This document shows positions 1 to 8,371 of a stretch of DNA of 34,397 bases, piece after piece (the first letter of the stretch is position 1; every line of letters starts with the position of its first letter). Below the pieces are notes generated by a model, which had not been told where the DNA came from, made no database searches, and saw only the letters and a list, made by a program, of their open reading frames with translations. The position numbers and the translations under genes are program-made. Source of the stretch: Myxococcaceae bacterium (GTDB lineage Bacteria > Myxococcota > Myxococcia > Myxococcales > Myxococcaceae); assembly GCA_025459425.1 (NCBI GenBank), contig JALOQF010000030.1, positions 1 through 34,397 on the forward strand. Reading direction: 5' to 3'.

Positions 1-222
1 GCCGACAACCCGGCCTTCCAGCGCCTCGTCGCCCTCACGGCGCGGCCAGCCGAGGCCAAGCAGGCGTGGACCGACGTGGCGCGGCTGTCGGAGTGGGGCC
101 TCGATGCCGTCAACTACGGCCCGGGTGAGACGGCGCAGGCCCACCAGAAGGGCGAGAGCGCGTCGGTCGAAGCGCTCGGCCACGCCTACGACGTGCTGCG
201 CCGGCTCCTCGAGGGGCGCTGA
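1..222 (+). CDS. dapE: Succinyl-diaminopimelate desuccinylase-like M20 peptidase, C-terminal fragment
   Basis: This is the last 73 codons of a gene that begins before the window; the stop is at 220-222. The peptide contains a stretch of the type WGLDAVNYGPGE followed by AHQKGE, which matches the end of the catalytic domain of actinobacterial/myxobacterial-type DapE. In that family the His of the AH-x-x-x-E segment is a zinc ligand. DapE removes succinate from N-succinyl-LL-2,6-diaminopimelate in the cytoplasm, in lysine and peptidoglycan synthesis. The rest of the metallopeptidase is outside the window, so the assignment relies only on this tail and a related M20 amidohydrolase cannot be excluded. 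It converges on the TerB-like gene with only 7 bases between the two stops and no visible terminator. Confidence 0.7.
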   Translation, partial: ADNPAFQRLVALTARPAEAKQAWTDVARLSEWGLDAVNYGPGETAQAHQKGESASVEALGHAYDVLRRLLEGR

Positions 223-229
223 CGCGTCG

Positions 230-559
230 TCAGCCGCCCATCAGCGCCGCCTGAACGTTCTTCAGCAGGGCAATCTCTTCGCGCTGCACCTTGCCGTCGG
301 CCAGCACGAGGGCGCGGGCCGCTTGCAGCACCTCGTCGCTGCGCTGCCGCAACAGCTCCCAGTTCGGCTCGGCGGGGCGACGCCCGGCCTTCACGGCCTC
401 GAGAAGCTTCTGCAGCGCGACCTCGGGCACCGTCCAGCTGCGGCCGAGGCGCAGCAGCATGTTCGCCTCGGCCTGGTCGACCGCGCCGTCGACCCACGCG
501 ACGTGGAGGAGCAGCTTCAGCACCTCGAGGTTGAACGTGTCGTCGTTGGAGAGCGCCAT
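230..559 (-). CDS. Small TerB-like (tellurite resistance TerB-type) helical protein
   Basis: The protein has 109 residues, is all helical by appearance, and has no signal peptide or membrane segment. Two segments, AWVDGAVDQAEANML near residue 22 and LVLADGKVQREEIALL near residue 85, have the D-G-x-V/I-x-x-x-E pattern of the TerB/DjlA-N fold, in which paired acidic helices can bind metal. TerB proteins appear in stress and membrane-surveillance modules, but the biochemical role of stand-alone copies is poorly defined. It begins with ATG 31 bases after the stop of the histidine kinase gene on the same strand, so it is probably cotranscribed with it. The family assignment is by motif only; the function is unknown. 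Confidence 0.65.
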   Translation of the reverse strand: MALSNDDTFNLEVLKLLLHVAWVDGAVDQAEANMLLRLGRSWTVPEVALQKLLEAVKAGRRPAEPNWELLRQRSDEVLQAARALVLADGKVQREEIALLKNVQAALMGG

Positions 560-590
560 GGCGCGCGCGAGCGTAGCGAAAAAAGTGGCG

Positions 591-1889
591 TCAGGCCGCG
601 TGCGCCGGCTCCGCTGGCCAGCGCAGGCTCACCGTCGTGCCGTCGCCCGGCGTCGACTGGATGCCCACGGTGCCGTGGTGCTTGCCGACGATGAAGTGCA
701 CGAGCGACAAGCCGAGCCCCGTGCCCCGGGGGCCCTTGGTCGAGAAGAACGGCTGGAACAGCTGGGCGACGTGCTCGCTCGAGATGCCGGTGCCCGTGTC
801 GATGACGTCGAGCTGGGTGAAGCCGGGCTCTTCGTCGCACGGCCGGGCCCGCAGGAGCACCACGCCCCCGTCCTTCATGGCGTCGCGCGCGTTGGTGACG
901 AGGTTGATGACAACCTGGGCGAGCTGCTCCGGAATGGCGAAGAACGTCGCGCCCTCGGAGAACGAGAACCTCACCGTCACCGGGCCCGCGCCGGCGGCCG
1001 GTTTGAGGAAGGCCGCCAGCAGCGGCACGAGGCGTGCCCTCAGCGCCTCTCCCGTCACCACCACCGGCGCCTCGCTGCCCTTCTGGAACGCCATGAGCTG
1101 CCGCGCGAGCGACTGCGCGTGCTCGAGCGCCGTGGCCAATTCGGCGACGGACTCGGCGTCGTGCGCGTGCTGCTCGAGCAGCTTCAGGTTGAGCTGGGCG
1201 GCGCCGATGAGGTTGTTGAGATCGTGCGCGACGCCGGTCGCGAAGCGGCCGATCAGCTCGAGCCGGTCCCGCTCGAGCATCGACACCTGGAGCGCGTGGG
1301 CCTTGCGCTCGGCCTCGGTGCGCGCGTGCGATTCCATGAAGTAGGCGGTGAGGTCGGCCACCGTGGCGGCGAACTGGCGCTCCTCGGTGTCCCACTCGCG
1401 CCGCGTGCCGACCGACTCGTGGCACACCACCCCGATGACCCGGCCGTCGCGGTACAGCGCGGCATCGAGCATCGAGGTGATGCCGAGCGGGCCCAGGTAT
1501 GGCGCCGCGAGCTCCTTCGTGCGTGGGTCGAGCTGCACGTCGGCCGCCGCCACGAAGCGGTTGTTCAGCACCGCCGCGCAGTACTGCGGGTAGGCGCTGA
1601 TGCGCAGCGTGTCGAGGGGCGGCGCCTCGACGCCCTCGGCGTACTGGGCGATGCAGCGGAGGCGGTCCTCTTCGACCTCGGCGAGCCACACCCCGACGCG
1701 CGCGATGCCCAGCGCGTGGGCCGAGATCTCACAGATGCGCTCGAGCGTGCGCTGCAGACCCGCGTCGGGCTTGAGGCGGCTGATGCGCAAGCGCGCCCCG
1801 GTGAAGCCGACCCGTTGTGTGACGGCGCTGTGCTCGGCCAACGGCAAACCCCCATCGAAGGAACCAGCCTGCCATGGGGGTTCTGCCAC
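591..1889 (-). CDS. GAF-domain sensor histidine kinase (soluble)
   Basis: A 432-residue cytoplasmic two-component kinase. Residues about 45-185 form a GAF domain (GVWLAEVEEDRLRC, then VIGVVCHES). A coiled segment follows at about 185-212. The dimerisation/phosphoacceptor segment has His222 in GVAHDLNNL, the HDxNN variant common in myxobacterial kinases. The ATP-binding domain is complete: N box VINLVTNARDA (about 327-337), G1 DTGTGI (364-369), F box FQPFFSTK (378-385) and G2 GTGLGLSLV (389-397). There is no transmembrane helix, so the GAF domain probably senses an internal signal or a partner protein. The start used is GTG at 1889; the ribosome site is weak, and an internal GTG at 1823 would still keep the GAF domain. 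No response regulator is adjacent; the nearest one is at 7.9 kb. Confidence 0.88.
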   Translation of the reverse strand: MAEPPWQAGSFDGGLPLAEHSAVTQRVGFTGARLRISRLKPDAGLQRTLERICEISAHALGIARVGVWLAEVEEDRLRCIAQYAEGVEAPPLDTLRISAYPQYCAAVLNNRFVAAADVQLDPRTKELAAPYLGPLGITSMLDAALYRDGRVIGVVCHESVGTRREWDTEERQFAATVADLTAYFMESHARTEAERKAHALQVSMLERDRLELIGRFATGVAHDLNNLIGAAQLNLKLLEQHAHDAESVAELATALEHAQSLARQLMAFQKGSEAPVVVTGEALRARLVPLLAAFLKPAAGAGPVTVRFSFSEGATFFAIPEQLAQVVINLVTNARDAMKDGGVVLLRARPCDEEPGFTQLDVIDTGTGISSEHVAQLFQPFFSTKGPRGTGLGLSLVHFIVGKHHGTVGIQSTPGDGTTVSLRWPAEPAHAA

Positions 1890-1932
1890 GATTCGAGCAC
1901 GCCCGGCGGCCCGCAGCGGGCGCTGGCGAACG

Positions 1933-2751
1933 TCACTTGAGGAGCTTGCGCACCTTCTCCTTGTCGGCCGAGAACGAGAAGTGCTCGAGCAGCTTGAAGC
2001 CGTTCTGGCGGTCGACGATCTTCTTCCGCGTCTTCTCGACGACGCCCACCTTCTCGTCCGACGAGCCCAGCAGATCGACGAGCTTGCCCACCTGCTCGAT
2101 GGTGAAGAAGTGGCTCTGCGCGGCGGTGTCGATGACGCCGAGCTTCTCGTGCCCGAAGCCGGCGTCGTTCACGGCGTTCACGAGGGCCTCGAAGTCGGCC
2201 TCGGCCATGCCCTGGGCTGCGGCCGCGACAGCCTGGGCCTGGGCTGGTGCCGGCGCTGCTGCGCGGTACTTGATGAGGCCGCCGATGAACTGCTTCGTCT
2301 GGAACTTCTTGTCGAGGAGCAGCAGCCCGTCCTGGCCCACGAGAATGAAGCGGTAGTACTGCTCGCTGCGGCCCTGGAAGAGGAAGGGCACCGAGAAGGT
2401 GCCGGCGAGGGTGCCGTCTTCGGCCCAGACCTCGGCGGTCGCCGCTTCGGGGCTGACGATCTTGATCGCGCTCCCCGGCACGCCCAGCAGCGGGCCGTAC
2501 TCGATGGAGAACGCATCACCGCCGAAGGCACGCGGCGGCGGTTGAACCCGCGCTGCGGGGCCGGGCGCGGGCGCCGGGGCGCGCGGGGCCGTGCGGCCCG
2601 GGTTGACCTGCACCTGCACGCCCGGCACCTGCACCTGGACTCCGGGGACCTGCACCTGCACGGCGGGCACGCCGTCGTCGTCGTGGTCGTCGACCTGGGC
2701 GAAGGCGGCAGAGGTGGTGAAGCAGAGAACGGCGACGAGAAGACGGCGCAT
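1933..2751 (-). CDS. Exported DUF4476 domain protein with VQVQVPG repeats
   Basis: The protein has 272 residues from the ATG at 2751, chosen because GGAGG lies 6 bases upstream and the protein then begins with a clean signal peptide (MRRLLVAVLC..., Ala-Phe-Ala before Gln19). The frame is open 63 bases further upstream, but that extension is Arg-rich and would bury the signal. Mature residues 31-50 carry two VQVQVPG units plus a third, partial one, followed by a Pro/Ala-rich linker. The last 90 residues (about 182-272) match DUF4476: an F-x-x-L start, helices with FFTIEQVGKLVDLL, then KKIVDRQNGFKLLEHFSF. DUF4476 proteins are exported; no enzymatic activity is established for them. It is upstream of, and probably cotranscribed with, the histidine kinase (43-base gap). 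Confidence 0.75.
   Translation of the reverse strand: MRRLLVAVLCFTTSAAFAQVDDHDDDGVPAVQVQVPGVQVQVPGVQVQVNPGRTAPRAPAPAPGPAARVQPPPRAFGGDAFSIEYGPLLGVPGSAIKIVSPEAATAEVWAEDGTLAGTFSVPFLFQGRSEQYYRFILVGQDGLLLLDKKFQTKQFIGGLIKYRAAAPAPAQAQAVAAAAQGMAEADFEALVNAVNDAGFGHEKLGVIDTAAQSHFFTIEQVGKLVDLLGSSDEKVGVVEKTRKKIVDRQNGFKLLEHFSFSADKEKVRKLLK
2602..2661 (-). repeat. Tandem VQVQVPG coding repeat
   Basis: Three near-identical units of about 21 bases inside the DUF4476 gene encode two VQVQVPG units and a third, partial VQVQV, just after the signal peptide. They are probably a flexible or beta-type linker at the start of the mature protein. Confidence 0.8.
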
Positions 2752-2921
2752 GGTGATCCTCCGGGTGCTGCGGGTTCGGCGTCGGAGGACGGTGTCGTCG
2801 GCACCACGATTCATGTCGGCGCCGCGCCAGGGGGCTGAAAAGATTGAATGGATCGTCTCGGTGAGGCGCTGGCAACCAAGCCGGCAGCGACCCGGCTGCG
2901 ACGCCCAGACGCCTCGCGCGT

Positions 2922-4268
2922 TCAGCCACGCACGACGAAGACGGGCTTTCGGCTGGCGTGGAGCACCGCCTCGGCGACCGACCCGAAGAGCGTCTTCGAC
3001 AGCCCCGTGCGACCGTGCGACGAGATGACGATGACGTCGGCGGCCACGCGCTCCGCGGCGTCACAGATGGCCTGGGCGGCGTTGGGGCTGCGCACCACCT
3101 CGGTTCGGGTGACGAGGTGCTTGTCTTCGGCGAGCAGCGGAGTGAGGGCCCGCAGCCGCGCCGCCACCTCGAGCTCGACCTTCGCCGGGGTCTGCGGCAG
3201 CAGGTCGGCGCTCGGCAGGTACTGCTCGGCCAGCTCGCCCGCCAACCCCGTCGTGAGCGTCACGTGCGCCAGGTAGATCTCGGCGTTCGGCTCGGCGAGC
3301 GCGTAGGCCCACGGCACGGCCGCGTTGCCGAGGCTCGAGAAGTCGGTCGTCACCAGCACCCGCTTGAGACGAGGCTGGCTGAGGCGCGCGGGCTTCCCAT
3401 CGGGCGGCACCACCGCCACGCCCATGCGCGAGAGGTGAAGCGCCGCGGCCGACACGCTCCACATGCGCGCGAGGCCCTTGCGCCCGTGCGTGCCCACCAC
3501 GACGAGCTGACAGCGCTCGGCCTCGGCGAGCTCGAGGAGGTGATCCGCCACGCGGCCCACCGCAAGGCGCGCCCGGTAGAACACCTCGCCGCCACCTGCG
3601 AGGTCGGGGACGTGGGCCTTCAGATCACGCTCGATGAGCGCCTCCACCCGCGGGTCGGCGTCGGTGTACGAGAAGCGCTTCGAGAGGCCGTACTGCCGAT
3701 GCGCCTCGTCCTGGTAGTAGACGCGGCCGAGCACGACGTCGATGGGGGCGAGCTGGCGCAGGGCTTCGACCCATCGCAGCGCGCTCATCGAGGCTTCTCC
3801 GTCGTCGAAGCCCACCAGCACCCGCAGGCCCGAGCCCCTGGCCCAGCTCGTCATCGCGTCGGCGTCACGCACCACCAGCACCGGCACCTCGGCGCCGCTC
3901 GCGAGCCGCTCCGAGCTGCCGCCCAGCTTCACCAGCGCCCCGGCGCCGTGCCCGGCCGAGCCGACGACGATGAGCGAGGCGTGCTTGCTCGCCGCGAATT
4001 GCCGCACGGCCTCGTCGACGGCGCCGGGCAGCACCACCGTCTCGATGGGCGCTCTCGTGAAGGCCTTGAGGCGCGAGGCCTCGGTCGACAGCCGCTCCTG
4101 GAGGAGCGTCTGCACCCGCGCGAAGGCCTCGGGCTCGAGGCGCTCGACCTGCGGCTCGAGCACGTGGACGAGGTACAGCAGCTCTTGACGACGTCCTGCG
4201 AGCGCGGCGGCGGTCTCGGCAGCGGCCTGCGACCAGGTGGAAAAATCGACTCCACAGACGATGGGCAT
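2922..4268 (-). CDS. Universal stress protein with three tandem UspA domains
   Basis: The protein has 448 residues starting at ATG 4268, which has GGAGG six bases upstream; the open frame continues upstream but is compositionally non-coding. It holds three Usp folds: about residues 1-134, 146-290 and 300-448. Domain 1 begins IVCGVDFS and ends with GSAGHGAG...GGSS (103-119), the complete G-x2-G-x9-G-S/T nucleotide-binding pattern. Domain 2 has VLVGFDDGEAS and GTHGRKGLA but lacks the final G-S/T (MWSVSAA), so nucleotide binding is doubtful. Domain 3 has VLVTTDFSS and SSHGRTGLSKTLFGS (416-430). Usp proteins are cytoplasmic ATP-binding or non-binding stress factors; one- and two-domain forms are usual and three in a chain is uncommon. 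It is monocistronic by spacing. Confidence 0.88.
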   Translation of the reverse strand: MPIVCGVDFSTWSQAAAETAAALAGRRQELLYLVHVLEPQVERLEPEAFARVQTLLQERLSTEASRLKAFTRAPIETVVLPGAVDEAVRQFAASKHASLIVVGSAGHGAGALVKLGGSSERLASGAEVPVLVVRDADAMTSWARGSGLRVLVGFDDGEASMSALRWVEALRQLAPIDVVLGRVYYQDEAHRQYGLSKRFSYTDADPRVEALIERDLKAHVPDLAGGGEVFYRARLAVGRVADHLLELAEAERCQLVVVGTHGRKGLARMWSVSAAALHLSRMGVAVVPPDGKPARLSQPRLKRVLVTTDFSSLGNAAVPWAYALAEPNAEIYLAHVTLTTGLAGELAEQYLPSADLLPQTPAKVELEVAARLRALTPLLAEDKHLVTRTEVVRSPNAAQAICDAAERVAADVIVISSHGRTGLSKTLFGSVAEAVLHASRKPVFVVRG

Positions 4269-4937
4269 GCGGGCCTCCTTCGGCGTGAGGAGCCAGACGA
4301 CTTCAACCACCGTGCCGCCCGGCTCCACCGTAGGCGGTGAACGGGCCTGCGCAGGAAGTGCGTCAGCGTCGAGGCGGTGTTCGATGCCGTCGCACCGCTT
4401 GCGCCTGCTCGTCGTCACGGGGAACTCCGCTCGTCCACGGCCACGGGACACGCTGCGAAGCTCGACCGGCGCTCGTGCGCGCAGACGCGGAGCTCGAACG
4501 CTTCGAACGGCTTGCGCCGCGGCGTCGTCACGGGACACGGCCACGCAGCGCGAAGCGCCTCGAGCGGCGTCGGCTTCTCTGCCCAGCACCATGACGAAGC
4601 GGGGCGCGAAGCCACGACGGTTCACCGCGCTCGCCAGCGAGCGCCCCTCCGGTCGAACAGGACGCGGCTGGGAGGGCCTCCGCGTGCGCGCCCGAAGACC
4701 TCGGACCGGAGCTGCTGCGCTCGTCACGACGACGCCCGCGTGCGCGTCGTCTTCTGGTCCTCGTCGCTGCATCGCCTGCTCCCCGCCCCGCCCGGAGCCA
4801 ACGCGCTGGACCGGCGCCTTCCGCTGCCCTGCGGACGCACGGGTTCGCCCTGCCCGCTGAGCGGCTCCGCGACGGGGCGAGGGGCGCACCGGTGCGTCGA
4901 TCACCACGTCAGCGCGACGGCGCACGACGCCGCGCGC
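4269..4937. other. 669-bp intergenic stretch without a convincing gene
   Basis: This lies between two minus-strand genes. All six frames have open stretches, but their products are Arg/Ala/Pro-rich and low in aliphatic residues, as expected for random high-GC sequence. The first ~15 bases hold the ribosome site of the Usp gene. Partly similar blocks containing CGTCGTCACGGG occur near 4413 and 4521, hinting at an old duplication. An 8-bp perfect inverted repeat (4728-4735 with 4744-4751) has no T run. It could hold a long leader, a small RNA or a decayed gene; I cannot tell which. Confidence 0.5.
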
Positions 4938-7124
4938 TCAGGACTCCAGCGCGCGCACGAGGGCGTCGAGCGCCAGCGTGGGGAAGCGGCGTTGCCGGAG
5001 CGTCGCCACCACCGGCTGCCACGGCGCCGGACAGGAAGAGCCCGCCGTGGCCGCGAACGAGAAGGTGGTGACGACTGCGAGGCCCACGAGATCGTCTGGC
5101 ATCGACTTGAGCGGGCCGAACAGCGCCGGCACGACGCCCTTCACCGGCAGCGCGAGCGGGCCGAGCAGCTCGTCGACGCGCGCGGGCGCCGGTGCCGCGA
5201 AGGGTGCCTGCCCCGACAGCAGATTCGTGACGACGACGGCAGCCGTCACGAAGCGCGCTCGATCGATGTCCGCGGTGCTCGCGTTCATGCGACGCGCCAC
5301 CTCTCCGGTGAGCTGAACGAGGGCGACCCCTTCCTGACCGACCTCACCGAAGCCGCGGAGCAGCAGCTCGACCAGCTTCGTCTGCCCCTCGTCGAGGCCC
5401 GACACGGTGACGCTGCGGGCGCGCCCGGCCGGCCTCCCTTCGAGCTCGAGCGCAGCGCCGTCGTCGGGCAGGTCGATGGCCGTGCCGAACGGCTGCTCGG
5501 CGATGCCGGACGTCGAGGCGCGCCCGGGCGTGGGCCCGCGCTCGAGCCACGAGTCCGGGTCCTCGTCGGGGGCGCCGGCGAGCCGCGCCAGGGTGTCTTG
5601 CAGCGCGCGCGCGCCGCTGCGCACGAGGTGCACCGTCATCGCCGGGACCGCGGCCTGCACGGCGTCGATCACCCCCGGCTCGAGGGGATCGGCCACGGCC
5701 ACCACGAGGCCCTGGCCTCGCACCGCCAGGGGTACGGCGACGAGGCGCTCCGCGTCGGCCTGGGACAGGTGCGTCAGGGGCGCGTTTTCCCGGGTGAGCT
5801 GCGCCAGCTGCACCGATGACACGAAGGTGGTGCGGGTGACGGTGGCGAGCGCCTCGATGACCGCGTCTTCTTCGAGCACTCCGTCGATGACGAGGGCATC
5901 GGCGAGGGCGAGGTTGAGCATCGAGGCGCGGCCCTGGGCCTCGGTCAGCTGCGCGCCCGTGAGCTGGCCGGCGCGCACGAGCTGCTCGCCAAGCGCCCCC
6001 TCGAGCAGGGCCGCCCGCTGCGGGGCTGGCGGTGATGGCCTCGCGCCCGCCTCTTCGAACCTCGTGGCCTCGAGGGCATCGGGAGACACCCGCCGCGTGC
6101 CGATGCGGCCGATGACGGTGCCCGGGGCCGCCGGCGCCGATGGCCGGGGCACGGCCGGTGGCGGCATGCTGGGCCTGGGCGGCGTCAGCCGCAGCTCGGT
6201 GGTGCGCGCCGCCATCGGGGGCTGTCGGTCTCGCATCAAGCGCCGAAAGGCCTGCGCCAGCTCGGCGTCAGCGGCCGCCGCGCCCCACGACGAGGCCGCC
6301 ATCTGGAGCGCGTTCACCACCTCGCCCGCGGGTGGGCGCTGCCGGGGGTCCTTGTGCATCATCCACGACAGCACGCCGGCCAGCTGCTCGGGGACCCCCT
6401 GGAGCGCCGCGCCCGAGAGGCCCTGGTAGCGCTGCGCGTTCGTCAACACCTGGAGCGGGTCCTGCGCGACGAAGAGGCTCCGGCCCGTCACCATCTCGAG
6501 CAGCAGCAACCCGAGGCGGAACACGTCGGTGGCCGGTGAGGCCACGCCGGCCACCTGCTCGGGCGCGACGGCGTGGGGCTCACTGCGCGCCGGCCCCCGC
6601 GAGGCGTGCGAGCCGGCGACGGCAGCCAGCGCGCTGTGCAGCACCTGGACGCGCCCGCTCGAGCCCACGAAGGTCGTCGAGGCCGAGACGTCACCATGCA
6701 CCACGGGTGTCGGGGCGCCATGCAGCGCCGCGAGGCCCTGGGCGATGCGCTCGGCGATGGCCACGGCTTCACCCGGCGAGAGGCGGCCGGCCTGCGACGT
6801 CATCAGGGCGCGCAGGGGCTCGCCGTCGCCCGTCGCCTCGGCGAACCAGAAGCCGTCTCCGCCCGCGCCGAACTCGAGCAGGGGCGCAACGTGCGGCGAG
6901 TGAACGCCAGACAACGTTCGCGCCTGCGCGCCGAAGCGCTCGAGCAGGGCACCGTCCTGGGCCCAGGGGGCCGACAGACGCGACACGACGAGCCACTGCC
7001 CGTCAGCCGCCCCGACGTGCGCCTCCACCACGCCCGACGCGGCGACGAGGCGACGGCCGAGTTGATAGGTGCCCAAGGAAAGTGCTCGTCGTCGTACAGG
7101 TTCGTTCGAATCGTCCACTGACAT
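4938..7124 (-). CDS. Pseudokinase (protein-kinase fold) fused to a GspE-N/MshEN-like domain
   Basis: The protein has 728 residues from ATG 7124. Residues about 15-278 follow the Ser/Thr kinase fold: VVHGDVSAST (141-150) sits at the catalytic loop, APEQ (187-190) at the APE site, TDVFRLGLLLLEMVTGRSLF at helix F, and DPRQRPPAGEVV near the end. Key residues are missing. The VAIK lysine position reads WLVVSRL, the catalytic-loop Asn is Thr, and there is no DFG (VLHSALAAV instead), so phosphotransfer is unlikely. A Pro-rich linker (about 300-370) leads to residues 376-515, which resemble the N-terminal domain of T2SS/T4P ATPases (LGEQLVRAGQLTGAQLTEAQ, LADALVIDGVLEEDAV). The last ~150 residues are helical and unassigned. 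The start has a weak ribosome site. It diverges from the lipoprotein gene by 57 bases. Confidence 0.78.
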   Translation of the reverse strand: MSVDDSNEPVRRRALSLGTYQLGRRLVAASGVVEAHVGAADGQWLVVSRLSAPWAQDGALLERFGAQARTLSGVHSPHVAPLLEFGAGGDGFWFAEATGDGEPLRALMTSQAGRLSPGEAVAIAERIAQGLAALHGAPTPVVHGDVSASTTFVGSSGRVQVLHSALAAVAGSHASRGPARSEPHAVAPEQVAGVASPATDVFRLGLLLLEMVTGRSLFVAQDPLQVLTNAQRYQGLSGAALQGVPEQLAGVLSWMMHKDPRQRPPAGEVVNALQMAASSWGAAAADAELAQAFRRLMRDRQPPMAARTTELRLTPPRPSMPPPAVPRPSAPAAPGTVIGRIGTRRVSPDALEATRFEEAGARPSPPAPQRAALLEGALGEQLVRAGQLTGAQLTEAQGRASMLNLALADALVIDGVLEEDAVIEALATVTRTTFVSSVQLAQLTRENAPLTHLSQADAERLVAVPLAVRGQGLVVAVADPLEPGVIDAVQAAVPAMTVHLVRSGARALQDTLARLAGAPDEDPDSWLERGPTPGRASTSGIAEQPFGTAIDLPDDGAALELEGRPAGRARSVTVSGLDEGQTKLVELLLRGFGEVGQEGVALVQLTGEVARRMNASTADIDRARFVTAAVVVTNLLSGQAPFAAPAPARVDELLGPLALPVKGVVPALFGPLKSMPDDLVGLAVVTTFSFAATAGSSCPAPWQPVVATLRQRRFPTLALDALVRALES

Positions 7125-7181
7125 CGTACACTGAGCAAGTCGGCGACCCGTGGGAACGAAGGTCACGAAAGGGAGAACGAC

Positions 7182-7805
7182 ATGTCGAGCCGTGCGAGCT
7201 GGGTGGGGCTGGGTCTGCTGATGTGCGCGTGTGGGCCCGCCGAGGTGCGGGTGGACGAGACGAAGGGGCTGCCGCCGGTGCGGGGGACGACCGAGGTCGC
7301 GCTCCAGAGCTTCACCTGCGGCATGCCCATCACCTCGGGCGAGGTGCGCGTCGAGACGAAGGTCGTCGCTGGCGGCTGTGAGCTGTCCTTCAACCGCGAC
7401 GTGCCCGTGCTGAAGGCCGAGGACTACACGAACATTCCCGACCTGCGCGCAGCCACGGCGCTGGTGCAACGAATCGAGCTGACGGTGAAGTCGCTGCGCT
7501 TGAGCGACGGCGCCACGCAGCAGCCCCTCGACGTCACCACGCGGGTGGTGAGCGCGCAGCTGTCGGTGAACGGGCAGCTCGTCGCCGAGAAGGAGACGCT
7601 GACGCAGCTCCCGAAGACGGTGGCGTTGTCGGGCGCCGCGCTCGAGCAGCTCAAGGGTCGCATCGACGCCCGGCAGCCCGCCTCGGTGCAGACGCGGGTC
7701 GTCGTCGTGGTGCCTGCGATGCCCACACCGCCCCAGCGGCTCGTCGTCGACTACGACACCCAGCCGGCCATCGTCCTGGGCGCGAAGACGCCCTCGCTCT
7801 TCTGA
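7182..7805 (+). CDS. Hypothetical lipoprotein
   Basis: The protein has 207 residues; ATG 7182 has GGGAG seven bases upstream. The N-terminus is a short hydrophobic segment followed by LMCACGPAE, consistent with a lipoprotein signal in which Cys17 (after Ala16) is the likely acylated residue; Cys15 is an alternative. The mature part is beta-rich with alternating hydrophobic residues (VQRIELTVKSLRLSD, RVVSAQLSVNGQLV, VQTRVVVVVPAM) and one pair of Cys (about 47 and 67) that could form a disulfide. I recognise no family. Location is probably periplasmic, attached to the inner or outer membrane. It is followed after 70 bases by the response regulator gene. Confidence 0.72.
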   Translation: MSSRASWVGLGLLMCACGPAEVRVDETKGLPPVRGTTEVALQSFTCGMPITSGEVRVETKVVAGGCELSFNRDVPVLKAEDYTNIPDLRAATALVQRIELTVKSLRLSDGATQQPLDVTTRVVSAQLSVNGQLVAEKETLTQLPKTVALSGAALEQLKGRIDARQPASVQTRVVVVVPAMPTPPQRLVVDYDTQPAIVLGAKTPSLF

Positions 7806-7875
7806 CGACACCTCGCCGGTGGTTCAGGCACGGTCGTGAGCCGTTTTGGCGGGTTCCGGCAACCTTCCACCCGAC

Positions 7876-8367
7876 ATGCCCTCAATGGCCGTGGAGCGTC
7901 CGCTGGTGCTGTACATCGAGGACGACGATGACCTCTGGCGCCTGATGCAGCGAAGGCTGTCGGACGAGTTCTCGCTGGTACGGGCCGCTTCGGACGTCGA
8001 GGCCTGCGTGCTCTTGCGTGAGTTCTGGGTCGACCTGCGCGTCATCGTCACCGACCTCAACCTCGGGCGCGGAGCCCTGTCAGGGCTCGACCTCATTCAG
8101 CTCGTGCGGGGCACCCTCGCTCTCGAGCGCGTACCGGCCTGGGCGCGGAAGGTGCCGACGTCGCTCCGGCTGCCCATCATCGTCACCACCGGGAGCGAGG
8201 TTCACGCCGCTGCCGCGAGAGCCGCCGGGGCCACGCGCGTGTTGATGAAGCCCTTCCGCTTCGCGGCGCTGCAGACGCCGCTGCGTGACGTCGTGAAGCC
8301 GCCACCTGCCCGCCCCGAGGCGCTCGCAGCGAGCGCTGGCGTCCTGGGAGTGCCCGCGGAAGAGTGA
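7876..8367 (+). CDS. Single-domain response regulator (receiver domain)
   Basis: The protein has 163 residues from ATG 7876; a TTG 30 bases earlier and an ATG at 7885 are in-frame alternatives, and no start has a strong ribosome site. The receiver fold is complete: acidic cluster EDDDD (15-19), phosphoacceptor Asp60 in VIVTDLNLG, the Thr104-Thr105 switch position in IIVTTGSE, and Lys125 in LMKPFR. After the receiver there is only a ~25-residue Ala/Pro-rich tail, so there is no DNA-binding or enzymatic output domain. Output is expected through protein contact, as in CheY-type regulators. The methyltransferase gene starts 4 bases after its stop, so the two are translationally close and probably functionally linked. 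The histidine kinase at 0.6-1.9 kb is a possible but unproven partner. Confidence 0.88.
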   Translation: MPSMAVERPLVLYIEDDDDLWRLMQRRLSDEFSLVRAASDVEACVLLREFWVDLRVIVTDLNLGRGALSGLDLIQLVRGTLALERVPAWARKVPTSLRLPIIVTTGSEVHAAAARAAGATRVLMKPFRFAALQTPLRDVVKPPPARPEALAASAGVLGVPAEE

Positions 8368-8371
8368 GGCG

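Noticed and set aside
4728..4751. 8-bp inverted repeat as a terminator for the pseudokinase gene
   Set aside because: It is almost 190 bases past the stop and has no T run on the relevant strand.
4269..4925. N-terminal extension of the Usp protein to 667 residues
   Set aside because: The extension is low-complexity Arg/Ala sequence, and ATG 4268 with GGAGG is clearly the start.
4377..5819. Long plus-strand open frame opposite the Usp-pseudokinase gap and the pseudokinase gene
   Set aside because: Arg/His/Ala-rich product without domains; it is the antisense shadow of the minus-strand pseudokinase.
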